The notes below the pieces were generated by a model. That model was not told where the DNA came from. It saw only the letters and a program-made list of their open reading frames with translations, and ran no database searches. From Kurthia massiliensis (GTDB taxonomy: Bacteria; Bacillota; Bacilli; Bacillales_A; Planococcaceae): DNA of 64,000 nt. Location: positions 177,052-241,051 of the forward strand of contig NZ_HE610996.1 in assembly GCF_000285555.1 (NCBI RefSeq), in the 5' to 3' direction. The number at the start of each line of letters is the position of its first letter. Position 1 is the first letter of the stretch. The position numbers and the translations under genes are program-made. Shown here piece after piece: positions 1-8,375 of this stretch.

Positions 1-29
1 GCAGGAATCCACACGATTCCTGCTTTTTT
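1..29 (+). terminator. Rho-independent terminator at the window edge
   Basis: A perfect 9-bp stem (1-9 with 15-23, loop CACAC) is followed by a T-run at 24-29. It would end a plus-strand gene lying left of the window. It may also serve the minus-strand norA-like gene, whose T-run would fall outside the window. Confidence 0.8.
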
Positions 30-34
30 CATTG

Positions 35-1192
35 TTATAAAGATGTTGGTCTTTTCCAAAATAACGTCAGTATAAAGCTCAAACCGAGTACAATCATTGC
101 GAAGTAGTACGGTGTATGCACTTCGATGTCAAAAAGAATACCCGCAACAGAAGGGCCGACAATATTACCGACGCTCGTAAACATCGAGTTCATACCACCA
201 ACGAAGCCTTGGTCATTGCCTGCCACTTTCGATAAATAGGTCGTTAACGCTGGACGAATCAAGTCAAACGTTAAAAATACCGTAATCGTTACGAGGAAAA
301 TAATGATGTAAGAATTTGAACGAATCATAAAAATCATAAAAACAGCAGCAATTAACATGCTGACACGAATTAAATTAATTTCACCTAATTTACGTGTTAA
401 GCCATCAAATAAAAATAGTTGGAACACTGCCCCTACAATCCCACTCACCGTCAAAAGCATCGCGATATCCGCAGCTGTATAGCTTAATTGACGGTCTAAA
501 AATAAGCCGTATACCGTTTCGTAAGTTGCTAAACCGAATGATGAAATAAAAATAATTAAAAAGGCAATCGAATATTTCGGCAACAATAGCTTACGCCACG
601 CAGCTTGCTGTTTTTGTTCAGTCGTTTCATCTGGCACGTACGTACTTTCTTTCAACACAAAAATCGAGACGATGCTCCCGATAAAGCCTAATGCCGCAGC
701 GACATAAAATGGCGTGCGCGTATCAATTTCTGCTAAAAAACCGCCAATACCAGGCCCTAAAATAAAGCCGGTATTAATGACAGCAGATACGAGCCCCATC
801 GCTTTCGAGCGTTGTTCTAACGTTGTAATGTCTGCTACATACGCTGTAACAGCAGGCATAATAAATGCTGCACTCACACCGCCGATACAACGTGCAATAT
901 AAAGAACTGCTACGTGTGTACCGAGCGCAAACAACAGCTCTGATAAACCGAAAATCGCCATACCGATAATGATGATTTTTTTACGCCCATATTGATCGAT
1001 CCAACGACCAGCAATTGGAGAGACGATTAATTGCGTCACGGAAAACGCCGACATTAAATATCCCATCGTCGCCCCACTTAAATTCATTTCGTTCATTAAC
1101 GTTGGCATTACAGGCACAATTAAACCGATACCTAAAAAGACAACGAGTAAATTGGCAAGTACGATCCAAATTAATGGGTTAAAGCCTTTCAA
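35..1192 (-). CDS. NorA/Bmr-like MFS multidrug efflux transporter
   Basis: This 385-residue protein is a 12-helix major facilitator membrane protein, probably a drug:proton antiporter. The N-terminal pattern FLGIGLIVPVMPTL is very like NorA of Staphylococcus and Bmr of Bacillus, and the length (NorA 388) agrees. Motif A (GRWIDQYGRKK, about residues 62-72) and the antiporter motif C region (GPGIGG, about residues 146-151) are present. The start is TTG, preceded by an AGGGG ribosome site. It stands alone, with a promoter candidate overlapping an inverted repeat at 1220-1236. The substrate cannot be read from sequence; NorA-like is a family call, not an orthology claim. Confidence 0.85.
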   Translation of the reverse strand: MKGFNPLIWIVLANLLVVFLGIGLIVPVMPTLMNEMNLSGATMGYLMSAFSVTQLIVSPIAGRWIDQYGRKKIIIIGMAIFGLSELLFALGTHVAVLYIARCIGGVSAAFIMPAVTAYVADITTLEQRSKAMGLVSAVINTGFILGPGIGGFLAEIDTRTPFYVAAALGFIGSIVSIFVLKESTYVPDETTEQKQQAAWRKLLLPKYSIAFLIIFISSFGLATYETVYGLFLDRQLSYTAADIAMLLTVSGIVGAVFQLFLFDGLTRKLGEINLIRVSMLIAAVFMIFMIRSNSYIIIFLVTITVFLTFDLIRPALTTYLSKVAGNDQGFVGGMNSMFTSVGNIVGPSVAGILFDIEVHTPYYFAMIVLGLSFILTLFWKRPTSL

Positions 1193-1219
1193 ACGTACCC
1201 CTACTTTCTTTTCATATTA

Positions 1220-1253
1220 TTCCTATCCTATAGGAACTTAGACATTGCCGCAA
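1220..1253 (-). promoter_or_regulatory. Promoter and inverted repeat upstream of the norA-like gene
   Basis: On the minus strand a -35 TTGCGG (1248-1253) and a -10 TAGGAT (1225-1230) are separated by 17 bases. A perfect inverted repeat with 7-base arms, TTCCTAT and ATAGGAA around CCT (1220-1236), covers the -10, as expected for a repressor operator. The regulator is not known. Confidence 0.5.
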
Positions 1254-1290
1254 CAAAAAAAGAAACGAGCATCAAAATCTACTCGTTTCT
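1252..1290 (-). terminator. Terminator of the NlpC/P60 gene
   Basis: A 9-bp stem (1261-1269 with 1282-1290) is followed on the minus strand by a T-run (A-run 1254-1260 on plus). It lies directly after the stop codon at 1295. Confidence 0.85.
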
Positions 1291-1294
1291 TCAT

Positions 1295-2626
1295 TTAATT
1301 GACACCTGCAAATCGACCGTAACCGACTAAATATTTATTCCAATATCCTGCAAGCTCTGAAATTTGTAGACCACTATTTGATGCATGAATCATACGGCCA
1401 TCTCCTAAATAAATCCCGACATGTGCAACGCCTTTACCGTAACTGAAAAAGACTAAATCTCCTGCTTTCGCTTCGGAAGCATTTATTTTAGTTGATGCCG
1501 CATATTGTTGCGCTGATGTACGTGGAATCGTAATGCCATTTTGTTTAAACGACCAACTCGTTAACCCTGAACAGTCAAAGCCTGTTGTCGGTGTACTACC
1601 ACCCCAGACGTATTTGCGCCCTAAATATTTACGCGCCTCCGCAATAATCGCTTGCGCTTTCGTACTACCTGTAACATTTTCTGTCGATGTGTTTGCTGTT
1701 GTCGTCGTTGATGTTTCAGCATTGCTCGTTGTAGCTGACGTAGACGGTGTATCGTTCGTATCGGCTTCCGTCGTCACATCCGATGTTTGTGTTGTCACTT
1801 CTTCATTTTTTGCTGCCGCTTCAGCAGCTTTTGCTTCTGCCGCCGCTTGGGCTTTTTGTGCTGCCTCTGCTGCTGCTTTTTGTTTAGCTACTTCCGCTTG
1901 TGCAGCTTCTTGCGCTTCTTTTGCTTTTTTAATTGCTGCTGCTTGTTCTTTTTGTGCTTTTTTCATCGCCGCTAATTTGCGTTCGGCTTTTTTACGTTGA
2001 CGCGCAATTTTTTCTTTTTCTTCTGTCGTCGCAATTTTTTCTTTTAGCTTTAATGACTTCGCTTTATTTTCTGTACGTTTAACGACGAGCGCTTCATATG
2101 CTTCTTGCATCATTTGAAATTGACGATCTAATTCCGCTTGTTTTTCTAATAACGTATCACGCTGCACTTTTAACTGTTTCGTTTCCTTCTTTTGTTGATC
2201 GCGCAATCCTTCATCGGCATCGATAATTTTTTTCACCGATAACGTTCTCGTCACAAGATCAGTTAAACTATCTGCTCCTAAAATCGCCTCTACGTAAGGA
2301 CTCATTGTAGAATCTTGCGCCTGATATGCCTTCATACGCTCTGCAATAATTTTTTTACGTGCTGTTAAATCGGCTTCTGCTACTTCAATACTTGCTTCAA
2401 TATCTTCAATATCTTGCTGTAACGTATCATATGTATCGATATATGTATCAAATTGATCGTTCATCGTTTTTAGTTGTTGTTTCAATTGCTTAAGTTGTGT
2501 ATCGACTTCTTTTTTATCTGCTTTTAACGCTGTCGACGTTTTAGCGGTGCTATCGATCGGCATTAAAATTCTTGATGATGCGCAAAAAATCGCTAATGCT
2601 ACTATTAAATGGCTCGTTTTTTTCAT
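1295..2626 (-). CDS. CwlO-like NlpC/P60 peptidoglycan endopeptidase with coiled coil
   Basis: This secreted murein hydrolase has 443 residues from the chosen start. It has an N-terminal hydrophobic signal segment, a long Ala/Lys/Glu/Gln-rich coiled coil (about 30-270), a Thr/Ser-rich linker (about 270-320) and a C-terminal NlpC/P60 domain. The catalytic set is visible: Cys352 in FDCSGL, His402 in AHVGIY and His414 in MIHAS. The layout matches CwlO/PcsB-type DL-endopeptidases, which cut the stem peptide and depend on the coiled coil for regulation. The longer frame begins at an ATG that is itself part of the GAGGGA ribosome site, so ATG 2626 (MKK) was chosen. It is monocistronic, with a terminator after it. 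Confidence 0.88.
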   Translation of the reverse strand: MKKTSHLIVALAIFCASSRILMPIDSTAKTSTALKADKKEVDTQLKQLKQQLKTMNDQFDTYIDTYDTLQQDIEDIEASIEVAEADLTARKKIIAERMKAYQAQDSTMSPYVEAILGADSLTDLVTRTLSVKKIIDADEGLRDQQKKETKQLKVQRDTLLEKQAELDRQFQMMQEAYEALVVKRTENKAKSLKLKEKIATTEEKEKIARQRKKAERKLAAMKKAQKEQAAAIKKAKEAQEAAQAEVAKQKAAAEAAQKAQAAAEAKAAEAAAKNEEVTTQTSDVTTEADTNDTPSTSATTSNAETSTTTTANTSTENVTGSTKAQAIIAEARKYLGRKYVWGGSTPTTGFDCSGLTSWSFKQNGITIPRTSAQQYAASTKINASEAKAGDLVFFSYGKGVAHVGIYLGDGRMIHASNSGLQISELAGYWNKYLVGYGRFAGVN

Positions 2627-2757
2627 GTTGTAACAGTCCCTCATTTCGTTCCATTTCTATTATTTATCATAGCATATTTATAGGAAATTTTAAGTCGGCT
2701 TTCATAGCTGTTATGATACAATTTAATTAGAAAAATTTAGAAACGAGGTTGTATGCC

Positions 2758-3336
2758 ATGAAATATGCCCTAATTGGTGATATTCATTCTAACATAGCTG
2801 ATTTGAAAGCGGTCTATACACATATTCAATCGGTAGACCCTAATCTTACTATCGTTGGAATGGGTGATTTATATGAATGTTTAATCGGTAAAAAGAAAGT
2901 GAATACGTTAATGACGCCACTTTCGATAACGGAAGCACGGCTAAACCCAAATGGTTTGGAACCGTTATTAACCTTTCCGTCAATTCGTGGCAATCAAGAA
3001 GAACGAATTATGCGTGCAACGAAACAGCGCCTCTACGATCATCTACCTACACGCATCGACATTGAAGGCGCAACGTTAATACACGGTCATCAATTTGAGT
3101 GGGATGAAAACTGGATTCCTGCACTTGATTTTAGCAAAACTGCACCATTAATCTTTTTTGGTCATACGCACTATTCTTTTTTATATCGAAAAGGTAAACG
3201 TAAATCATTCGTCTTCGGCGAACCAATCTCATTAACGAAAAAACATTACGGCATTAATGTTGGTTCCGTCGTCGATCATCGTGAATGGGTCCTTTATGAT
3301 GCAAATGCGCGAACAATCACTTTTATGAAAGCTTGA
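2758..3336 (+). CDS. Calcineurin-like metallophosphoesterase
   Basis: This is a 192-residue single-domain metallophosphoesterase. The metal-binding signatures appear in order: GDIHSN near the N-terminus, GDLYEC, GNQEE, HGHQ and GHTHYS. It resembles small YfcE/PrpE-type phosphoesterases; the substrate cannot be predicted. The longest frame starts at a TTG immediately after the GAGG ribosome site, so ATG 2758, eight bases further, is the better start and gives MKYALIGDIHSN. It is divergent from the CwlO-like gene and is followed after about 60 bases by a LysR gene on the same strand. Confidence 0.8.
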   Translation: MKYALIGDIHSNIADLKAVYTHIQSVDPNLTIVGMGDLYECLIGKKKVNTLMTPLSITEARLNPNGLEPLLTFPSIRGNQEERIMRATKQRLYDHLPTRIDIEGATLIHGHQFEWDENWIPALDFSKTAPLIFFGHTHYSFLYRKGKRKSFVFGEPISLTKKHYGINVGSVVDHREWVLYDANARTITFMKA

Positions 3337-3397
3337 TTTCTCGGAAAGCTTTCAATATGATTGACTTAACACTACGCTTCACATGGGGGTAATGGGC

Positions 3398-4276
3398 TTG
3401 GAATGGCAACAACTAGAGTATTTTCAAATGCTCGCAAAAATTCAACATATGACAAAGGCTGCTGAAAAGCTCTCAATTTCACAACCTGCACTCAGTCGTT
3501 CAATTGCACGACTTGAAGACGAACTTGGCGTACCACTTTTTGAACGTCAAGGCCGTTCAATTCATTTGAATCGTTACGGTGAACTGTTTGAGCGTCGCGT
3601 TGAACGTATTTTAAATGAATATCAAATGGGTCTAAAAGAATTACATCAACTCGTCGATCCAAATCACGGTGAAGTATCTCTCGGCTTTTTACACACGCTC
3701 GGTACAAATATTGTGCCAGATTTAATTCGGCTATTCCGCAAGCAACATCCAGATGTCCATTTTTCATTGCAGCAAAACTACACACACTTACAATTGAAAC
3801 ATTTATTGTCGGGTGATTTAGATTTATGCTTAATGGCGAAAATGGACGTTCCGAAACCGATCCGTTGGACAGAACTATGGCGTGATGAACTATATGTCAT
3901 CGTACCGTCTGATCATCCACTCGCAAAACGAAATAGCATTTCAATGAACGAGTTAAAACACGAATCATTCGTCTTAATGAAGCAGGGGTATGCCCTGCGT
4001 TTACAAGCAGATGCATTGTTTGAAAACGCAGACTTCACCCCACATATTACGTTTGAAGGCGATGAAGTTTCTACAGTCGCCGGATTCGTAATCGCTGGTT
4101 TAGGGGTGTCGATTTTACCGGACGGACTCGAAATTAATCAAAAGGGCATTTCAAAAATTCATATTACCGATACGCATGCAGAACGCATTATCGGTATGGC
4201 TTGGTCTGAAGGACGTTATTTGTCACCAGCTGCGAAAGCTTTTAAAAATTTTATTTTTGACTATTTCGACAACTAA
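3398..4276 (+). CDS. LysR-family transcriptional regulator
   Basis: This 292-residue LysR regulator has an N-terminal winged helix-turn-helix (about 5-65, including the typical SQPALSRSIARLEDELG) and a periplasmic-binding-protein-like effector domain. It resembles the GltC/YybE branch. The best start is TTG 3398, eight bases after a GGGGG ribosome site, giving the usual N-terminus MEWQQLEYF. The upstream ATG codons lie inside or too close to that site. The target is unclear: it is not divergent from an obvious structural gene. A terminator follows. Confidence 0.85.
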   Translation: MEWQQLEYFQMLAKIQHMTKAAEKLSISQPALSRSIARLEDELGVPLFERQGRSIHLNRYGELFERRVERILNEYQMGLKELHQLVDPNHGEVSLGFLHTLGTNIVPDLIRLFRKQHPDVHFSLQQNYTHLQLKHLLSGDLDLCLMAKMDVPKPIRWTELWRDELYVIVPSDHPLAKRNSISMNELKHESFVLMKQGYALRLQADALFENADFTPHITFEGDEVSTVAGFVIAGLGVSILPDGLEINQKGISKIHITDTHAERIIGMAWSEGRYLSPAAKAFKNFIFDYFDN

Positions 4277-4292
4277 ATCATTTACTAAAAAG

Positions 4293-4321
4293 CAGCACCG
4301 CACACACGATGCTGTTTTTTT
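4293..4321 (+). terminator. Terminator of the LysR gene
   Basis: An 8-bp stem with one mismatch (4293-4300 with 4307-4314, loop CACACA) is followed by seven T residues. Confidence 0.7.
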
Positions 4322-4340
4322 AGATTGTCACTTTTACTTG

Positions 4341-4544
4341 CTATCCGTCAAATGTGCTGACTGCTTCAATTAAATCGACACCGTCAACATTTAAATCATT
4401 AGCAATTTTCATGCTACCATATGTGTCTGGTGGCTCTACGTAAAAGACTTCTAACAAGCCCGTATATTGGATTGTCTTATCCCCTTTTTTTGCTAGCGGC
4501 ATGTCATTTAAATAGAGAACGCTCGGCCCATTGATTGTTTTCAC
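4341..4544 (-). CDS. Small protein of unknown function (67 residues)
   Basis: No family is recognised. The protein is soluble and mixed in composition (MKTINGPSVLYLNDMPLAKK at the start). I accept it as a gene because the GTG start has a good AAGGTG ribosome site eight bases upstream and it fills a gap between a terminator and the bioY promoter without overlapping another gene. It runs convergent to the LysR gene and divergent from bioY. Confidence 0.5.
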   Translation of the reverse strand: MKTINGPSVLYLNDMPLAKKGDKTIQYTGLLEVFYVEPPDTYGSMKIANDLNVDGVDLIEAVSTFDG

Positions 4545-4581
4545 TGTTAAAACACCTTATAATTCCATCGTTCACTCATTT

Positions 4582-4611
4582 GGTTAACTAAAATAAAAAA
4601 TAGGTTGACTA
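4582..4611 (+). promoter_or_regulatory. Direct repeats, possible BirA site, at the bioY promoter
   Basis: Two direct copies of GGTTRACTA lie at 4582-4590 and 4603-4611. The second overlaps the bioY -35. A partial inverted copy, TAGTCAA, lies at 4635-4641. BirA operators of Bacillota contain GTTAAC/GGTTTAC-type half-sites, so a biotin-repressor role is plausible but inferred. Confidence 0.4.
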
Positions 4612-4633
4612 AAAAATGGTCGTCTAGTAATAT
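4605..4633 (+). promoter_or_regulatory. bioY promoter
   Basis: A sigma-A promoter is read directly: -35 TTGACT (4605-4610), a 17-base spacer, and -10 TAATAT (4628-4633). The predicted transcript starts about 25 bases before the start codon. Confidence 0.7.
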
Positions 4634-4664
4634 ATAGTCAATGATAATAAAAGGGGTGGATATC

Positions 4665-5222
4665 ATGCAACATCATCAACTGAAAATGTCAATTGTCGCC
4701 GCATTGTTCGCAGCGATTATTGCGATTTTCGCACAGCTTACTATTCCGTTGCCACTTGTGCCAATTACTGGCCAAACGTTAGCAGTCGGACTCGCCATTA
4801 CGATTCTCGGATTACAATACGGGACGATTGCTGTCACGTTATACATAGCACTTGGCGCCATCGGGTTACCCGTATTTAGCGGCATGTCTGGTGGCTTCGG
4901 GGTTATCATCGGTCCAACCGGTGGTTACATTATTGGCTTCTTCGTACAAGCTTTAGGGATGGGGCTATACTTGGAGCGTTTCGGTTATACGAAAACACAC
5001 GCGCTTGTGGCGAATTTAATCGGTATGATCATTACGTTAATCATCGGTGCACTTTGGCTAAAATTATTTATGCACTTATCATGGATGCAAGCATTCGTAA
5101 CGGGTGTCGTCGCTTTCGTACCAGTCGGTATTTTAAAAGCGGTCATCGCCGGTTGGTTCGGATCGATTTTACGCGAACGCCTTATTAAAGCACGATTACT
5201 CATCGTCAAATCTTCTTATTAA
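4665..5222 (+). CDS. bioY: Biotin ECF transporter substrate-binding subunit BioY
   Basis: BioY captures biotin in the membrane, alone or with the shared EcfAA'T energising module, which is not in this window. The 185-residue protein has about six hydrophobic segments and the family motifs GQTLAVGLA near the N-terminus and SGGFGVIIGPTGGYIIGF in the middle. ATG 4665 is chosen because an AAGGGGTGG ribosome site ends five bases before it; the longer frame starts upstream of that site. It is monocistronic, with a strong sigma-A promoter and candidate BirA sites upstream. Confidence 0.92.
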   Translation: MQHHQLKMSIVAALFAAIIAIFAQLTIPLPLVPITGQTLAVGLAITILGLQYGTIAVTLYIALGAIGLPVFSGMSGGFGVIIGPTGGYIIGFFVQALGMGLYLERFGYTKTHALVANLIGMIITLIIGALWLKLFMHLSWMQAFVTGVVAFVPVGILKAVIAGWFGSILRERLIKARLLIVKSSY

Positions 5223-5227
5223 AAAAA

Positions 5228-5256
5228 GAGACTTAGCAAATTTGCTAAGTCCCTTT
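5228..5256. terminator. Bidirectional terminator between bioY and the 69-residue gene
   Basis: A perfect 20-base palindrome (5231-5250) is flanked by an A-run on the left and a T-run on the right, so it can end both convergent genes. Confidence 0.85.
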
Positions 5257-5257
5257 T

Positions 5258-5467
5258 TTAATGTGCAAAGAAAAAATAAAGCATAATGACAAACACTAAA
5301 AATAATAGTACCGCGAAGCGATGACGCGCTTGTTGTAAAAAGCGCAAACCGAGTACGAGTGACGTCATCGCAATGAATAAAATCGTATAGTTTAATTCGC
5401 TACCTTCAATAAAATAAAAAATTGCTGATAATAACACGAACAGCCATTGTAACAATAATAATGCCAT
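5258..5467 (-). CDS. Small membrane protein of unknown function (69 residues)
   Basis: The protein is almost entirely hydrophobic, with two or three membrane helices (about 3-18, 24-42 and 50-68), and ends in FFFAH. No family is recognised. ATG 5467 is chosen because GGAGG lies just upstream; the longer frame runs back through the ribU terminator hairpin. It follows ribU on the same strand but is separated by that terminator, so it depends on read-through or a promoter inside ribU. Confidence 0.6.
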   Translation of the reverse strand: MALLLLQWLFVLLSAIFYFIEGSELNYTILFIAMTSLVLGLRFLQQARHRFAVLLFLVFVIMLYFFFAH

Positions 5468-5482
5468 GTTTGATCCTCCATG

Positions 5483-5511
5483 AAAAAAGGGACTGCGACA
5501 ACCGCGGTCCC
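5483..5511 (-). terminator. Terminator of ribU
   Basis: A 9-bp stem with one G-T pair (5489-5497 with 5503-5511) is followed on the minus strand by a T-run (plus 5483-5488). It sits only a few bases before the ribosome site of the next gene. Confidence 0.8.
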
Positions 5512-5518
5512 TTCTCAT

Positions 5519-6103
5519 TTATTTCGCTAAATATACACGTTGTTGTTTTGTAACCCATTTTCCTAATGCTTTAAATAACACAATCGCGATTACTGTTAAT
5601 AAAACACCTTTCACAATATTGAATGGTAAAATACCAACAGCAATTGATTTTGCAAGCACTGCACCTGTTTCAACAGGTACGTTTAGGAAGTAGTTATACA
5701 TTGGCATAAATGCAACGTAGTTTAGTAAGCTCATGCCGATTGCCATCGTAACTGTACCAACGATTAAACCGAAAGTAAGACCTTTTTTCGATTTCATACG
5801 ACGTTGTATGAAGTACACTGGCAATACGAATAACATAGTCGTTACAAAGTTTGCGATATGACCGACAGGCACACCTGTTGGACTTCCTTGCATAAACCAG
5901 TTAAGGATATTTTTTAGTAGCGCAACCGCAATACCTGCGACAGGACCTAATGTCACTGTTGCGAGTAATGCTGGAATGTCACTAAAATCGATTTGCAAGA
6001 ATGCAGGGAACGGCGGAATTGGAAACTGGAATAGCATCAGTAACGCCGAGATTGCTGACAGCATCCCTACTGTCACCATCTTTTGTAATTTCATGTTTTT
6101 CAT
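5519..6103 (-). CDS. ribU: Riboflavin ECF transporter substrate-binding subunit RibU
   Basis: RibU binds riboflavin in the membrane and works with the EcfAA'T module. The 194-residue protein has about five or six helices, with the family pattern FPIPPFPAFLQIDFSDIPAL near residues 26-45 and the conserved LKNILNW. An AAGGAG ribosome site lies 11 bases before ATG 6103. The assignment is confirmed by an FMN riboswitch with its own terminator in the leader. FMN should shut expression off. ribT lies elsewhere in the window, and no riboflavin biosynthesis genes are present here. Confidence 0.95.
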   Translation of the reverse strand: MKNMKLQKMVTVGMLSAISALLMLFQFPIPPFPAFLQIDFSDIPALLATVTLGPVAGIAVALLKNILNWFMQGSPTGVPVGHIANFVTTMLFVLPVYFIQRRMKSKKGLTFGLIVGTVTMAIGMSLLNYVAFMPMYNYFLNVPVETGAVLAKSIAVGILPFNIVKGVLLTVIAIVLFKALGKWVTKQQRVYLAK

Positions 6104-6184
6104 TTGTCAAAGCACTCCTTTTGTGCGATTCACTTCACAAAAAGGAAAGATGCAGCTTACTTACTTGCACTTATGCCTATAAAT

Positions 6185-6214
6185 AAAAAACCCTTATGTA
6201 CAAGTACACAAGGG
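6185..6214 (-). terminator. Riboswitch-controlled terminator before ribU
   Basis: A 10-bp stem (6191-6200 with 6205-6214, loop of four) is followed on the minus strand by six T residues. It is placed between the FMN aptamer and ribU, as expected for an attenuating expression platform. Confidence 0.85.
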
Positions 6215-6278
6215 AGAATAAGGCATCGTCAAATAAGCATCTTAGTATGGCTAAATGCAAACTAAGCGCTGTACCTTC

Positions 6279-6403
6279 ACCTTCTCCCATCCAGACTATA
6301 CTGTCGGCTCCAGATTTTCACTGAATCAGCGTTTTACGGCTCGCGGGCTGTAAACATGTCGTTTATTTACCGCCGGTCGGGAATTACACCCTGCCCCGAA
6401 GAT
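6279..6403 (-). ncRNA. FMN riboswitch (RFN element)
   Basis: On the minus strand the conserved RFN blocks are read in order: TCTTCGGGGCAGGG, TAATTCCCGACCGGCGGT, CCCGCGAGCC, GATTCAGTG, GAGCCGACAGT and AGTCTGGATGGGAGAAGG. The GGGAGAA at the aptamer 3' end (plus 6282-6288) is complementary to TTCTCCC (plus 6212-6218) at the foot of the terminator, which suggests an antiterminator formed when FMN is absent. Confidence 0.96.
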
Positions 6404-6431
6404 GAATCATATTATTATTTTTTACACCTTT

Positions 6432-6460
6432 ATCATACATAATGACTTGGGATTTGTAAA
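6432..6460 (-). promoter_or_regulatory. ribU promoter
   Basis: On the minus strand a -35 TTTACA (6455-6460), a 17-base spacer and a -10 TATGAT (6432-6437) lie just before the FMN aptamer. Bases 6461-6542 hold nothing that I recognise. Confidence 0.7.
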
Positions 6461-6542
6461 GCGATTTTATTTCAGTTTCGAGATGTTTTTATTCAAGACT
6501 TAAATCGTTTTAAAAATATCGCAAAATTCAAATAATTTATAT

Positions 6543-6581
6543 AAAAAATCCTTTATCGCCACATTTACGACGATAAAGGAT
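6543..6581 (-). terminator. Terminator of the res operon
   Basis: A perfect 11-bp stem (6548-6558 with 6571-6581) lies after resE and is followed on the minus strand by a T-run. Confidence 0.85.
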
Positions 6582-6587
6582 GATATT

Positions 6588-8375
6588 TTACAGTTGTTCT
6601 AGCGGTAAATAGAACATAAATGTTGTGCCGACATCAACCGTACTTTCTACTAAAATACGACCTTTGTGGGCTTCCACAATATTGCGCGCAATCGCAAGGC
6701 CAAGCCCTGTTCCTGCTTTCCCGCGTGTACGCGCTTTGTCCGCCTTATAAAAACGTTCAAAGACGTACGGTAAATCTTCTTTCGGAATACCTGCCCCATT
6801 ATCTTGGACACGAACACGAACGAAATTCACTTGTTGATCGACGAGTACTTTTACATGTCCGCCAGTCGGTGTGTGACGAATCGCATTATCAATTAAATTC
6901 GTCAACACTTGTTCGATACGATCTTCATCAATTAAAATCGATGCTTCTGCCGCAAATGTTGTCTCGAAGCTCACTTCAATATCTTTTTCACGACCGCGTT
7001 GGACGAATTTTTGCGTAATACGCTCAAATGTCGCATTAATGGCGTATAAGTCTTCATACAACGTAATGTTCCCTGATTCCATCCGCGCTAAATCGAGCAA
7101 ATCATTGACGAGGCGGCCCATTCGTTGCGACTCATCGTAAATAATGCGAATAATTTCTTTTTGCTCTTCTTCATCTTGCACGACGTCATCGACAATCGCC
7201 TCTGCATACCCTTGTAACATTGAAATTGGTGTACGCAATTCGTGTGACACATTTGCGATAAAGTCTGAACGTAATTTTTCAAGACGATGTTCTTCCGTTT
7301 GATCTCGAATGACCGCAACGGCACCACGCACTTTATCACCACTATAAAGCGGACTAATTGAAATAATGTAATAGACGTGATCAATTTCAAGTTCTTCTTG
7401 CAAATGTTCTTCCATCTCAAGTACATGATCGAGCATATGGTAAATCGCTGGTGGTAGCGGTCGTTCGCTGTCGCTTCCTTTATTGATAAACCAATCTTGT
7501 AGTAACAACTCTGCTGGTGGATTGCTTAACAGCACAGTACGGTCTTTATTAAACGTAATGACCGCATCTGTCATCGACGTTAAAATACTCGACAGTTGTT
7601 CTTTTTCTTGATTGATCACTTCTACGTGATGTTTTAGTTGGCGGCCCATTTGGTTGAACGCTGTACCGAGTTGACCGATTTCATCATTTTGCCACATCGG
7701 TACTTTCGTATCGAACTTCCCTTTTGCAAGGTCAAATGCCGCTTCACGCATTTTACGCAGTGGACGTGTAATACGAGACGATAGGAAAAATGAAAATAAC
7801 GTCGTCAGCACGAGCGCAATGCCTGCTGATAAAAAGACAATTTTCGTCGTCTCTTCAGTCGTACGATGAATTGCATCCGGACTTTGATAAATATAAATGA
7901 CGCCATGTGTCGACTTCATCGTATCAGTCGGATATGCCATGACAATGTATGACTCCATTTGGTCTTTCTCTGTTGTTGATGGCAACATCATTTCTTTAAT
8001 AATCGGTTCATCAGACGTAAAAGCTTGTTGTAAACTTTTTGACTGTGTAATCTTTTCAGCAATTTCTGCTTGATGTTTCCCAGATTGCAATGAAATGTCT
8101 ACTTCACCAACTTTATTCGCAACGATAGCGTTCGTCTCATCGCTAATAATGTCAGATAAAATGCTTTTCGTTTCCGTTAAAGAATAATGGTGGTCGTTCA
8201 TAATACGTGCAACGACACTAGCTTCTTGTTTTAATGATTTTTCGGCTTGTTGCGTATGATAGTTGTTTAAAAACTCAAGCATTAATACGGTAAAAACAAA
8301 CAGTACAAATGAAACGAGAAGCAATATGGTTCCCCATAGCTTCCCGACAATACTGTTCCATATCTTAATCTTCAT
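6588..8375 (-). CDS. resE: Sensor histidine kinase ResE
   Basis: ResE is the membrane sensor of the ResD/ResE system, which controls respiration and anaerobic genes. The 595-residue protein has two membrane helices (about 10-30 and 180-200) flanking an extracellular sensor domain, then HAMP, PAS, HisKA with SHELRTP (phospho-accepting His) and a HATPase domain with N, G1 (DNGAGI) and G2 (GTGLGLAI) boxes. ATG 8375 was chosen, with GAGG six bases upstream; the longer frame starts at a TTG before that site. It overlaps resD by 11 bases and is the last gene of the cluster. Confidence 0.92.
   Translation of the reverse strand: MKIKIWNSIVGKLWGTILLLVSFVLFVFTVLMLEFLNNYHTQQAEKSLKQEASVVARIMNDHHYSLTETKSILSDIISDETNAIVANKVGEVDISLQSGKHQAEIAEKITQSKSLQQAFTSDEPIIKEMMLPSTTEKDQMESYIVMAYPTDTMKSTHGVIYIYQSPDAIHRTTEETTKIVFLSAGIALVLTTLFSFFLSSRITRPLRKMREAAFDLAKGKFDTKVPMWQNDEIGQLGTAFNQMGRQLKHHVEVINQEKEQLSSILTSMTDAVITFNKDRTVLLSNPPAELLLQDWFINKGSDSERPLPPAIYHMLDHVLEMEEHLQEELEIDHVYYIISISPLYSGDKVRGAVAVIRDQTEEHRLEKLRSDFIANVSHELRTPISMLQGYAEAIVDDVVQDEEEQKEIIRIIYDESQRMGRLVNDLLDLARMESGNITLYEDLYAINATFERITQKFVQRGREKDIEVSFETTFAAEASILIDEDRIEQVLTNLIDNAIRHTPTGGHVKVLVDQQVNFVRVRVQDNGAGIPKEDLPYVFERFYKADKARTRGKAGTGLGLAIARNIVEAHKGRILVESTVDVGTTFMFYLPLEQL

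Noticed and set aside
1533..2000. 155-residue plus-strand open frame rich in Val, Ala, Ser and Phe
   Set aside because: It is the antisense shadow of the low-complexity coiled coil of the CwlO-like gene, with no ribosome site and no plausible protein composition.
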